Below, piece by piece: positions 22,675 through 30,599 of a stretch of DNA of 35,544 nucleotides. The position numbers were made by a program, and so were the translations under genes. Position 1 is the stretch's first letter; each line of letters starts with the position of its first letter. The DNA is from Candidatus Pacearchaeota archaeon (GTDB lineage Archaea; Nanobdellota; Nanobdellia; Pacearchaeales; GW2011-AR1), in contig JADHVH010000001.1 of NCBI GenBank assembly GCA_016784085.1, positions 1 through 35,544 of the forward strand, written 5' to 3'. The notes under the pieces were generated by a model that saw only the letters and a program-made list of their open reading frames with translations, had not been told where the DNA came from and searched no databases.

Positions 22675-24024
22675 TTATTTTTTACCTTTTGCAATTCTGG
22701 CAAAATTTATTTTCTTTTTTTCTACACCTAAATATTTTTGTTTAAAGAACCAAAATAAGGCTAGAATTACTAAAAATACTAATAACCATCCAATTGTTTT
22801 GCCTAGATCTCCCCTATCTATTTTTTGCTCACATTCTGCTAAACAACAAAGACCATCTCTTGCAGGTTCTGTTTCTCCATTACAAATAAAATTTTCTTCA
22901 CAAATTACTCCTTGAATTTCTTCACAACTTTGTACAATAGCAGGATCATTTATTGTTTGGTTATTTTCTGGAAGAGGGATAAATTCTGGAAAAAATACTA
23001 AATCTATGGAGATAGAATCATTTAAAGTAAAACCATTTAATTTTGCCAAAATAAATCCTTCTAAAGACTTATTTTCTGAATCAGAAGTAAAATTAAGGGA
23101 TAACTTAAGGCTTTTATTTGCTTTTAATTCATCCACTGTATATTCAGATAATTCTAAATAAGGTTCTAAAGATTCTGAAATACTTAAAGAAATATTTTCT
23201 AAATCAGCTTCACCATCATTAAATAAATAAACTATTCTATTGGAGAGGTCATCAATATACATTGAAACAGAAATTTCTTGAGGTTCAAATTTAAAGCTTT
23301 TTTCTTTTAGTTCTTCAGGAATATTTGTAATAGTTACTTCAATAGGAATTTCATATTCTAGATTATTTGTACTTAATCTTACAAATTCAATTGTATTGTT
23401 AGTATTATTGGTGATATTCTCTAGATTAAAATAAATTTTTTTAGTTTCTCCCGGAATAAGGGTTATTGCATTATCTGAAATTTCATCTTCATTTGCAAAA
23501 AGGAAATCAAAAAAACCTATTGGCTCTTCTTCAGTTTCATTAAAATTAATATCAATTGTTATTTCTTGGTCTTGGAGATTTAAAGCCTCAATATAGAAAT
23601 TATTTTCTGCAACCACAAATCCAGGATTAATTGAAAAATCTGCTATTGATTCTAAAATTGTGAAATTTTTTTGGATTTCTTCTTCATTTGTTTGTCCTGC
23701 ACTAATATATCTTATATTTTTTAAAACAATAGAATAGTTTCCTGCTGTTTTACCAATTAATGAGGAATAAAGATAATATTCATTTCTTATTTTTGTTAAT
23801 TCAAATTCAAGAGGCACACTAGTATGTTGGTTTCTATAAAAAAAGATATTTTCTTCTTGTAAATTATCTACAAATGTTCCAGAAAATTTTATCATCATTG
23901 TTTCTCCTGTATTAAAATTATCTTTCATCTCTAAACTAATTGCAGAAACAAAAGATGGAAGTGTTATTAATAGAAATAAAGACAACACTAAAATTTTATT
24001 TATTTTAAATAAATCTATTTTCAT
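22675..24024 (-). CDS. Anchored surface protein with Ig-like domains and Cys module
   Basis: The 449-residue protein has a signal peptide (about 1-28, ending FVSA), then several beta-rich immunoglobulin- or CARDB-like stretches (about 30-360) with many NxT/S sequons. A Cys-rich module follows (about 368-402): CEEIQGVICEENFICNG and GLCCLAEC. A membrane helix is at about 411-427 (TIGWLLVFLVILALFWFF) with a short basic cytoplasmic tail. The module shares the Q-G-x-I-C, N-x-x-C and CC pattern with the neighbouring 616-residue protein. A TATA-like box 25 nt upstream suggests its own promoter besides read-through from the gene upstream. Confidence 0.75.
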   Translation of the reverse strand: MKIDLFKINKILVLSLFLLITLPSFVSAISLEMKDNFNTGETMMIKFSGTFVDNLQEENIFFYRNQHTSVPLEFELTKIRNEYYLYSSLIGKTAGNYSIVLKNIRYISAGQTNEEEIQKNFTILESIADFSINPGFVVAENNFYIEALNLQDQEITIDINFNETEEEPIGFFDFLFANEDEISDNAITLIPGETKKIYFNLENITNNTNNTIEFVRLSTNNLEYEIPIEVTITNIPEELKEKSFKFEPQEISVSMYIDDLSNRIVYLFNDGEADLENISLSISESLEPYLELSEYTVDELKANKSLKLSLNFTSDSENKSLEGFILAKLNGFTLNDSISIDLVFFPEFIPLPENNQTINDPAIVQSCEEIQGVICEENFICNGETEPARDGLCCLAECEQKIDRGDLGKTIGWLLVFLVILALFWFFKQKYLGVEKKKINFARIAKGKK

Positions 24025-24045
24025 AAAAATGTTAAAGAAATGAGC

Positions 24046-24053
24046 TTAATAAA
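24046..24053 (-). promoter_or_regulatory. TATA-like box for the gene at 24024
   Basis: Minus-strand TTTATTAA is centred 25 nt before the ATG at 24024. Confidence 0.45.
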
Positions 24054-24071
24054 GTTTATTTTTCTAGAAAA

Positions 24072-25922
24072 CTATTTTCCCATCTCTCTTAATTTTCCAA
24101 GAACATCATCTAATTCACCTTTTCCCCTTTTTGCAGAAGAAGGAATTTGTCTTGGAGGCATTGGCCTTCTAGGTAATGGACCTCTTAATTGATGAACCAT
24201 TCTTGGAGGTCCTCTTCTAGGCCCATTAGGGCCTGTGGAATCCTTTTTTCCACTTTTCATTCTGAACATGAGTTCTCTTAACTTATCTTTGTAAATAATT
24301 CCAAGAACAATTAGAATTATTAATATTATTAAAATCCAAACCCAAATATTTGTTCCTTTTGGATCTGAAATTTCTTGACAACATACTTGGCTTGAAGAAC
24401 AACTATAATATGCTGTTTCCTCTTCGCCTGTTTCACAACTATATCTACAAACTCCAGAATTACTTGATTCACAAGTATTAGCACCAGTATTTTCTCCGTT
24501 ATCATCATCTATGTCTTCACAAGAACCCCAAACACAGCAAACTTCTCCAGAATATAGTAAATCATTTGCAGTAGCATCTTCAACTCCGTTTACACATCTT
24601 TGATTTGAATCACAAATTTCACCTTGTTTTTCTGAACAAGATTCAGAAAGCCCAACTTCACAACAAAAATATCCTGCTCCAGAACAAGTATATGAATCAA
24701 TAATTCTGCCCCCCCCATTCCAACAGGATTCCCGACCTTCACAAGAATATCCTGCAGTTTCACAAGTAGAAACAGGTTCTGGATCTACACTTCCTGTTGT
24801 TGCTCTTGGCCAAACAGAATAAAGTAAAAATGCATTTGATTTAATGTTTTTATTATCCCAACAACCGTCTTCATCTTGAACACCTTCTTCTAGAAGCCAA
24901 TTAATAGTATTTTGTTTTTCAACAATATCATCATATCTAAAAGGATATAATGCTAAGGCAGTATCATAGAATTTATTATTTGTAGAAATTTCCTGCCAAT
25001 ATTTATTGAAAATTTGTTTATTTAATAAGGAATATTGATATTCATTATTTTGAGTAATAAAATAAAGAAATGCTTCTGGTAAAAATCTATCATTTGTTTC
25101 ATCTTCAGCCATCACGATCAAATAAGGCATATATGAGGAAATATCTTCTCCAATAGATTCTAATGCTAATACAGACCACAGACTAGCTTCATAATTACAA
25201 ACACCAGATACTTCAAAACAATCTGAGTTTACAGATTCAATTGTTTTTCCATCTGCAGAAGCACCATTTGCTCCACTTAAAACATGAAGTGTTCCTGCTG
25301 AATCTCCACTATTTTTAAATATTAATGAACTTGTAAAATCCTGATCACATGAAATTTCAAAATCAGAACCATAGCAATTAGAATCTATATCTAACCAATA
25401 TCCTCCCTGAGATACTCTTAAACAATTATTTGTTTGCAAATTTCCGATTGTTTTATCTTCATTAAAATCAACATTGGTTGTTACAGGGTTTGAATTAATT
25501 TCATAAATTATTGAACATGTTGAAGCATCTGCAGTATCTATTTGTAAAAGCCATTCCATATTTGTAGGTGCTCCTTTTTGAGTAATTAACCAGTTTTTTG
25601 AGTCTTCAACACTTACACTTTTTTCATTTAAAGCCCACATAGCCATAGCAGTATTTTGCACATTACATCCTGAATTTGAAAAACATCCTGAATTTGCTTT
25701 TTCATCTAAAAGTTCTAATTTACATTTTCCTGTAGCTAAGAAAGAAAATACTTTTTCCTGCATTGAAAGGTCTTGACATCCTTTTTCAATAATTTCGCTA
25801 TTTAAACACGTGTAAGCATTATCTATTTGGGTAGAATTAAATTCAACTGAAGAAATAAAAGAGAGATTTGTTAGTAGGAATAAACAAACAAACAATATTG
25901 TAAATAGCCACTTCTTTTTCAT
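24072..25922 (-). CDS. Surface protein: toroid-like domain, Cys-rich modules, TM anchor
   Basis: The 616-residue protein has a signal peptide (about 1-25). The ectodomain, about 30-385, shows alpha/alpha-toroid features: NTAMAMWALNEKSVSVEDSKNWL, DTALALYPFRYDD, NTINWLLEEGVQDEDGCW and SNAFLLYSVW, shown in pieces as AMWALNEK, NTINWLLEE and SNAFLLYSVW. Similar repeats occur in terpenoid-cyclase and thioester-domain folds. About 387-516 are repeated Cys modules ending in CC (YFCCE, EVCCVWGSC, QVCCQ). The membrane helix is 525-544. The cytoplasmic tail (545-616) is Pro/Arg-rich (RRPMPPRQIP). It follows the primase gene by 5 nt and carries no catalytic motif I can name. The toroid call is by pattern only. 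Confidence 0.75.
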   Translation of the reverse strand: MKKKWLFTILFVCLFLLTNLSFISSVEFNSTQIDNAYTCLNSEIIEKGCQDLSMQEKVFSFLATGKCKLELLDEKANSGCFSNSGCNVQNTAMAMWALNEKSVSVEDSKNWLITQKGAPTNMEWLLQIDTADASTCSIIYEINSNPVTTNVDFNEDKTIGNLQTNNCLRVSQGGYWLDIDSNCYGSDFEISCDQDFTSSLIFKNSGDSAGTLHVLSGANGASADGKTIESVNSDCFEVSGVCNYEASLWSVLALESIGEDISSYMPYLIVMAEDETNDRFLPEAFLYFITQNNEYQYSLLNKQIFNKYWQEISTNNKFYDTALALYPFRYDDIVEKQNTINWLLEEGVQDEDGCWDNKNIKSNAFLLYSVWPRATTGSVDPEPVSTCETAGYSCEGRESCWNGGGRIIDSYTCSGAGYFCCEVGLSESCSEKQGEICDSNQRCVNGVEDATANDLLYSGEVCCVWGSCEDIDDDNGENTGANTCESSNSGVCRYSCETGEEETAYYSCSSSQVCCQEISDPKGTNIWVWILIILIILIVLGIIYKDKLRELMFRMKSGKKDSTGPNGPRRGPPRMVHQLRGPLPRRPMPPRQIPSSAKRGKGELDDVLGKLREMGK

Positions 25923-25927
25923 ATGGT

Positions 25928-27277
25928 CTACAATGATTTCTTCTTTTTAAAATTATCTCTCTTATTTGTCTTTGGTTTAGATTTTTGTTTTGTTTTTTTC
26001 TTTGACTTTTCTAATTTATTTTGTTGCAATGTTTTTTTCACAGTATAGTTCACAGGATTTTTATATCTTAATTCTTCTTCAGTTGGAATAACTCCAATTC
26101 CCTTATAATGGTCTTTTAAAAAATTTGGAGGAGGAACAACTTTATTTCTATAATTCCAAATTAATTGAGATTGAATATATCCTTTCTTTAAAGGAATTTC
26201 ATTTTTTTCATTCCATTGGTAAATCCTTTTTTCAAGTTCTGCTCTTTCCATTCCTACTGATCTAAATAAACCTAATAAAATAAACAATGCTCTTTTTCTT
26301 CCGTCTCCTACTCCCTTTAATATTTTTTGAATAGAAGGAGAAAAGTTTTTTTCAGATAAATTCTCTAGTTTGATAACTTTATATTCAAAATTAGCATTTT
26401 CTTTTTGTTCTTCACTATTATTTTGTTTATACCAATCTAGTGCCTGCATAAGAAGTTCTTTTGCTTCTCCTTCTTTACAATCAGGTATAAATTTTTTTAT
26501 TTTTACCTTCATAGGATCTGCATGATTAAGATCAAAGTTCTCAAGTTCTTCAGGTGTTAAAACAATACTTGCCAAAGCTGTTTTTTCATGAAGAGAATAT
26601 GGCATTCTAAACAGATGTCTTGGAGAAACTAAAATTAAATCAGGAATAACCTGTGTTGAAGCTTTAAAATCACGAACATATTTACTAGGTTTTGTTAATG
26701 AGGAGATTTGTTCTACTAACTTTTTTTCAGTAGTGTGCATAATATATTGGAGCATTATTCTTGGCCACTCTGGAAACATATCTGCAGTTCTTACTCCATT
26801 AATATCTTTAGGAAAAGCTTTCCAAGGTATTATTAAATGAAAACCTTTTGATCCTGAAAATTTAATTCCCACATTATTAAATCCATGAAATTTTAACATT
26901 TCAATTATTATTTTTGCTAAAACTTTACTATAATCAATATACTTACTATCAATATCTAGGATAAGATCCCATCCTTTCCTTAATTCGTTTAATTGCTTTT
27001 TAGTTAATCCTGTAGATATTTTTAAAGGATCTTCCCAAATTTCTTCAGAACAATGGAAAGAAGTTGCTCCTTTTTTTACTAATTCAAAAATATCTCCCTT
27101 ATATTGAAATGAATCTGGTCTTTTACCAAAATGTTCCATCATAAAGCTTGGAGCTATTTCTCGATCTTCTGAAAAATCAAAAAGAGCTTGTTGAACTTCT
27201 GGTTTAGAATAATATAATTGAAGTATTTTTTTAATTCTTTTTTCCTTTAAACTAGAGTTTTCAGGCTTATTTTCCAT
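25928..27277 (-). CDS. priS: Single-chain archaeo-eukaryotic primase (PriS with PriL-like C-domain)
   Basis: Synthesises primers for replication. Residues about 20-290 are the PriS catalytic domain: the metal-binding LILDID (D108, D110), SGSKGFH (141-147) and RHLFRMPYSLHEKT (220-233), which corresponds to the conserved R-x-PxSLHxKT of PriS. Residues about 312-395 resemble the PriL C-terminal domain (PSIQKIL, RKRALFILLGLFRSVGM, PPPNF). The usual Fe-S ligands are missing: PCI is PSI, PPNC is PPNF, and the whole protein has only C76 and C267. A PriCT-type domain is an alternative reading. A basic tail (412-449) follows. It starts an operon that continues into surface proteins. Confidence 0.88.
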   Translation of the reverse strand: MENKPENSSLKEKRIKKILQLYYSKPEVQQALFDFSEDREIAPSFMMEHFGKRPDSFQYKGDIFELVKKGATSFHCSEEIWEDPLKISTGLTKKQLNELRKGWDLILDIDSKYIDYSKVLAKIIIEMLKFHGFNNVGIKFSGSKGFHLIIPWKAFPKDINGVRTADMFPEWPRIMLQYIMHTTEKKLVEQISSLTKPSKYVRDFKASTQVIPDLILVSPRHLFRMPYSLHEKTALASIVLTPEELENFDLNHADPMKVKIKKFIPDCKEGEAKELLMQALDWYKQNNSEEQKENANFEYKVIKLENLSEKNFSPSIQKILKGVGDGRKRALFILLGLFRSVGMERAELEKRIYQWNEKNEIPLKKGYIQSQLIWNYRNKVVPPPNFLKDHYKGIGVIPTEEELRYKNPVNYTVKKTLQQNKLEKSKKKTKQKSKPKTNKRDNFKKKKSL

Positions 27278-27300
27278 GCAAAATTAAATCTCTAACAATA

Positions 27301-27308
27301 TATATAAA
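27301..27308 (-). promoter_or_regulatory. TATA-like box for primase
   Basis: Minus-strand TTTATATA is centred about 27 nt before the primase ATG (27277). It forms a divergent promoter pair with PCNA. Confidence 0.5.
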
Positions 27309-27334
27309 TTACCTTATACTTAATAATAACAATA

Positions 27335-27342
27335 CTTAAAAG
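27335..27342 (+). promoter_or_regulatory. TATA-like box for PCNA
   Basis: CTTAAAAG is centred 25 nt before the ATG at 27364. This supports that start over the in-frame TTG at 27349, which would be only about 10 nt away. Confidence 0.45.
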
Positions 27343-27363
27343 TAAAACTTGTCTGATACAAAG

Positions 27364-28089
27364 ATGCTCGTAAAACTAGATCACCCTGCAATATTAACAA
27401 AAGCTGTAGAAATTATTTCAGAGTTAGTTACAGAAGTTAGAATAAAAATAAGTGAAACTGGTTTAGGTATAACTGCAATGGATCCTGCTAATGTTGCAAT
27501 GATTGGATTTAAAATACCTAGAACTGCTTTTTCAGCTTTTGAAACAGGTGAAGAAGTGCTTGGAATTAATTTAGATAATTTAAAAAGAATATTAAAAAGA
27601 TGTGGAACAAATAGTTCACTAATATTTGAAAAAAAAGATAATTTATTGGAAATTCAAATTGAAGATAGAATTAAAAGAATTTTTACATTGAATTTAATTG
27701 AAATTGATTCTGAAGATAAGGAAATTCCTAATTTAGAATATAGTTCTAAAGTTGAAATAGCTTCTGTAGATTTAATTGCAGCTGTAGAAGATTGTGCAAT
27801 TGTTGCAGATGCTTGTAAATTTGAAATTAAAGATAATAAATTTATTATTCAGGCTAAAGGATTGAATTCTACTCTTTCTGAATTTTCAAGTGATGAGGCT
27901 ACCATTGAAGCTGAAAATTGTAAATCAAAATATAGTCTAGAATATTTACAAAAATTTGTAAAAGGTTCAAAACTTTCTGAAAAAACTCTTTTAAAATTTG
28001 CAGAAGACCATCCATTAAGAATTGATATTCAAACAGCACAAATTGGATTAAGTTTTATTCTTGCTCCAAGAGTAGAAACTGAAGATTAA
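27364..28089 (+). CDS. pcn: Sliding clamp PCNA
   Basis: Homotrimeric DNA clamp that gives polymerases and nucleases processivity. It has 241 residues from ATG 27364, near the usual 245-250. The two-domain clamp repeat is visible: N-domain LVKLDHPAILTKAVEIISEL with GLGITAMDPANVAMIGFKI, the connector DLIAAVEDCAIVADACKF, and the C-terminal LRIDIQTAQIGLSFILAPRVE (pieces: PLRIDIQ, LSFILAPRVE). A single PCNA is seen. Divergent from primase, with only about 86 nt between start codons, which joins replication functions at one locus. The upstream TTG would add five residues (MSDTK). Confidence 0.95.
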   Translation: MLVKLDHPAILTKAVEIISELVTEVRIKISETGLGITAMDPANVAMIGFKIPRTAFSAFETGEEVLGINLDNLKRILKRCGTNSSLIFEKKDNLLEIQIEDRIKRIFTLNLIEIDSEDKEIPNLEYSSKVEIASVDLIAAVEDCAIVADACKFEIKDNKFIIQAKGLNSTLSEFSSDEATIEAENCKSKYSLEYLQKFVKGSKLSEKTLLKFAEDHPLRIDIQTAQIGLSFILAPRVETED

Positions 28090-28090
28090 T

Positions 28091-28098
28091 TTTATAAA
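28091..28098 (+). promoter_or_regulatory. TATA-like box for surface operon at 28120
   Basis: TTTATAAA is centred 25 nt before the ATG at 28120, 2 nt after the PCNA stop region. It drives the three ATGA-coupled genes. Confidence 0.5.
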
Positions 28099-28119
28099 CT
28101 AAGTTTTCTTAAAGAAAGC

Positions 28120-28890
28120 ATGGGTGATACTTTAAACAAAAGAGGTCAAGTTACAATTTTTATTGTAGTTGCTATTGTTATTATTGCTATTGCTGCATTA
28201 CTATATCTTTTTTCTCCAAGTGTAAAATCTATTATTAGTCCTGATACTCAAAATCCTGAAGAATTTATTAGAGAATATCTTCAAGAAGAAATTGAAATGA
28301 ATATTCAAACTATTGCTATGCAGGGTGGAAGTTATGACTTAGAAAATATAGGTACTGCTAACTATGGAGAATATGAAGTTTCTTATTTATGTTATACTGA
28401 AGATCCTGCTCCTCTAAAATGTAGTTTATCTACTGCAGGAAATACTTTAATTCCATATATTGAAAGAGAAATAAAAAATTCTGTTGAACCTCTTGTAGAT
28501 AGTTCTTTTGATGCTCTTAAAAAAAGTTATGAAGAAGAAGGATATTCTGTAGATATAAAACCAGGAGACATTGAGGTAATTATAGTAGATAAACAAATAA
28601 AAATTAATATGGATTATAAGGTTCGTTTAGAAAAAGAAAATATAGATGAATATGAACAATTTAATATACTTGTAAATACTAATCTTTTTCAACTACTAAT
28701 CATTGCTACAAATATATTGCAATATGAAGCTAGTGTAGGTGTTGCAGATCCAAACAGATATTTAAACTCTGAAGGTCCAAAAGGATTTATCTGGCAAAAA
28801 GAACTATTAGCAGATGGAACAAAAATTTATGAACTTGAAAATATTTATAGTGAAGATAAATTTCAATTTGCAGTTAAGGGGGGATTATGA
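28120..28890 (+). CDS. Prepilin-like surface protein, first of coupled trio
   Basis: The 256-residue protein begins MGDTLNKRG/QVTIF followed by a hydrophobic helix (IVVAIVIIAIAALLYLF, about 14-31), a prepilin-type signal. The soluble domain is acidic and beta-rich. YLCYTEDPAPLKCSL (about 89-103) holds a probable disulfide. A second hydrophobic stretch (FNILVNTNLFQLLIIATNIL) is at about 183-202. The protein shares its N-terminal plan and size with the protein at 19021, so the two are likely paralogues. Its stop overlaps the start of the Cys-rich gene (ATGA). Assembly into a filament is possible but not shown. Confidence 0.8.
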   Translation: MGDTLNKRGQVTIFIVVAIVIIAIAALLYLFSPSVKSIISPDTQNPEEFIREYLQEEIEMNIQTIAMQGGSYDLENIGTANYGEYEVSYLCYTEDPAPLKCSLSTAGNTLIPYIEREIKNSVEPLVDSSFDALKKSYEEEGYSVDIKPGDIEVIIVDKQIKINMDYKVRLEKENIDEYEQFNILVNTNLFQLLIIATNILQYEASVGVADPNRYLNSEGPKGFIWQKELLADGTKIYELENIYSEDKFQFAVKGGL

Positions 28891-30599
28891 AAAATAAAAC
28901 AATATTAAGTCTATTATTAATGATTTTTGTAGTTGTAGTTTCAATTAATTTAGTGAGTGCTGTTTGCTGTGAAAAAACAATTGAGGGGAATTCTTGTGTT
29001 TCTGTACCTCCTGAAAATTCAGATGCTTGTGTAAAACCACCTTATAAATCAGATGATGCTTTTTGTGAAGAAACTTCATATTGTTCTACAGGGACTTGTG
29101 TAAATACTAGACAGGGAACTTGTACTGTGAGTCCTTCTACAACTTGTGATCCTCTTTTAGGGGGGCTTTGGGTTGATGATTCTCCAGAAGATGTTCCTCA
29201 ATGCCAAGTAGGGTGTTGCATTATTGGTGAAGAAGCTAACTTTATTACAGAAACTTCTTGCATCTATAAAGTTTCTATAATTGAAGAGGAAACAGAATAT
29301 GAGTTTTTAAAAAATGTCCAAGACGGGGGAATGTGTGCTTCTTTAGCAAATCCTAGAGAAATGGGTGCTTGCGTAGATTCTGATAGTTCTGGAGGGAGAG
29401 ATTGCACTCATGAAACAAGAGAAAATTGTCAAAATAGCGGGCTAGATTTTTATGAAGGCTTTTTATGTTCTGCTCCTGAATTAAATACAAAATGTGGCCC
29501 TTCAGATACTACTTCTTGTATGGAAGGAGAAGAAGAAGTTTATTTTAGAGATACTTGTGGAAATTATGCAAATGTTTATGATGTTACTAAAATAGATGAT
29601 ACTTTAGGATATTGGACAGAAATGATAAGTACAGCAAATAGTTGTTTTACAGATATTGGTGATGAAAATAGTGTTTCTTCTTGTGGCAATTGTGTTTTTA
29701 GATTAGGAAGTACTTGTGGTAAATATCGTCCTGGAGAAGATGTGGCTCCAGACGAAGGGAACTATGTTTGCAGAGATTTAAGTTGTGAGTATGATAATGA
29801 TGGAGATGGTATAAAAGAATCATATGAACACGAAGAAAGATGGTGTGCAGATGCAGGATGGATAGATGGGACTCCTGGTAAAGAGGAAATTGTTTTAACT
29901 TGCTATAATGGTCAAATTACTAAGGAAAGATGTTCTTCATACAGAAAACAAGTTTGTTTCGAAACAGTATATGCTGAAGAAGAAATAGATGATAATTATA
30001 CTATTAAAGAAGAGGATTTTACTCAGGCTGCATGTGTTGTTAATAGTTATCCTGCATGTTATGGGTTCCAAACTAAATCAGATTGCGAAGATCAGGAATT
30101 AGTAGATTGTCAATGGCTTTTAGCAAATAAAGATACCAATTTATATGATAGTCTTTGGGAAAGCACAGAACTAGGTATTCCAGAAAATATGAAAAATAGT
30201 GAAAAAGGTTTTTGTCTTCCAGCATATGCTCCTGGGATAAAATTCTGGGAAGAAGAGGCTGCTTCAAGTTGTAATAGTTTTATACCTTCAGAATATGTTT
30301 GCGGAGTAGAATATGAAAAAGGTTTAATTGAAGTAGGAAAATATGGTGATTGGGATCTTGTAGAAGATGAGGTCACTTGTTTTAAAGAAACAACTTCTAA
30401 GGCAGATGATTTGCCTAAAACTAAATTAGACTCTACTTGGCAAACTCAAATGAAAAATGTTTGTTTAGCAACTTCTGATTGTGGTGTAAAAACAAATTAT
30501 TTAGGAGTAAATGGATATTATTCTTGGAAAGACTTGTTTGTAGGAGATTATATTGAAGATAGTTTAAGTAATTATAATAGCTATGGAGGAGGAAAATGA
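28887..30599 (+). CDS. Very Cys-rich exported protein with calcium-loop motif
   Basis: The 570-residue protein has a signal peptide (about 1-25, ending LVSA/VCC). I count about 41 cysteines spread along the whole length, so it must be a disulfide-rich extracellular protein. Around 304-309 is a DNDGDGIKE loop like EF-hand or thrombospondin-type-3 calcium sites. No C-terminal membrane helix is seen, so it would be secreted or held by partners. I do not recognise the family. Start and stop both overlap the neighbours by ATGA, which suggests fixed stoichiometry with the prepilin-like protein and the 986-residue protein. Confidence 0.75.
   Translation: MKNKTILSLLLMIFVVVVSINLVSAVCCEKTIEGNSCVSVPPENSDACVKPPYKSDDAFCEETSYCSTGTCVNTRQGTCTVSPSTTCDPLLGGLWVDDSPEDVPQCQVGCCIIGEEANFITETSCIYKVSIIEEETEYEFLKNVQDGGMCASLANPREMGACVDSDSSGGRDCTHETRENCQNSGLDFYEGFLCSAPELNTKCGPSDTTSCMEGEEEVYFRDTCGNYANVYDVTKIDDTLGYWTEMISTANSCFTDIGDENSVSSCGNCVFRLGSTCGKYRPGEDVAPDEGNYVCRDLSCEYDNDGDGIKESYEHEERWCADAGWIDGTPGKEEIVLTCYNGQITKERCSSYRKQVCFETVYAEEEIDDNYTIKEEDFTQAACVVNSYPACYGFQTKSDCEDQELVDCQWLLANKDTNLYDSLWESTELGIPENMKNSEKGFCLPAYAPGIKFWEEEAASSCNSFIPSEYVCGVEYEKGLIEVGKYGDWDLVEDEVTCFKETTSKADDLPKTKLDSTWQTQMKNVCLATSDCGVKTNYLGVNGYYSWKDLFVGDYIEDSLSNYNSYGGGK

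Noticed and set aside
27349..27363. TTG start for PCNA
   Set aside because: It is too close to the TATA box; the ATG at 27364 matches the PCNA N-terminus.
30073..30376. Two minus-strand reading frames
   Set aside because: Both are antisense to the Cys-rich gene and have no recognisable content.
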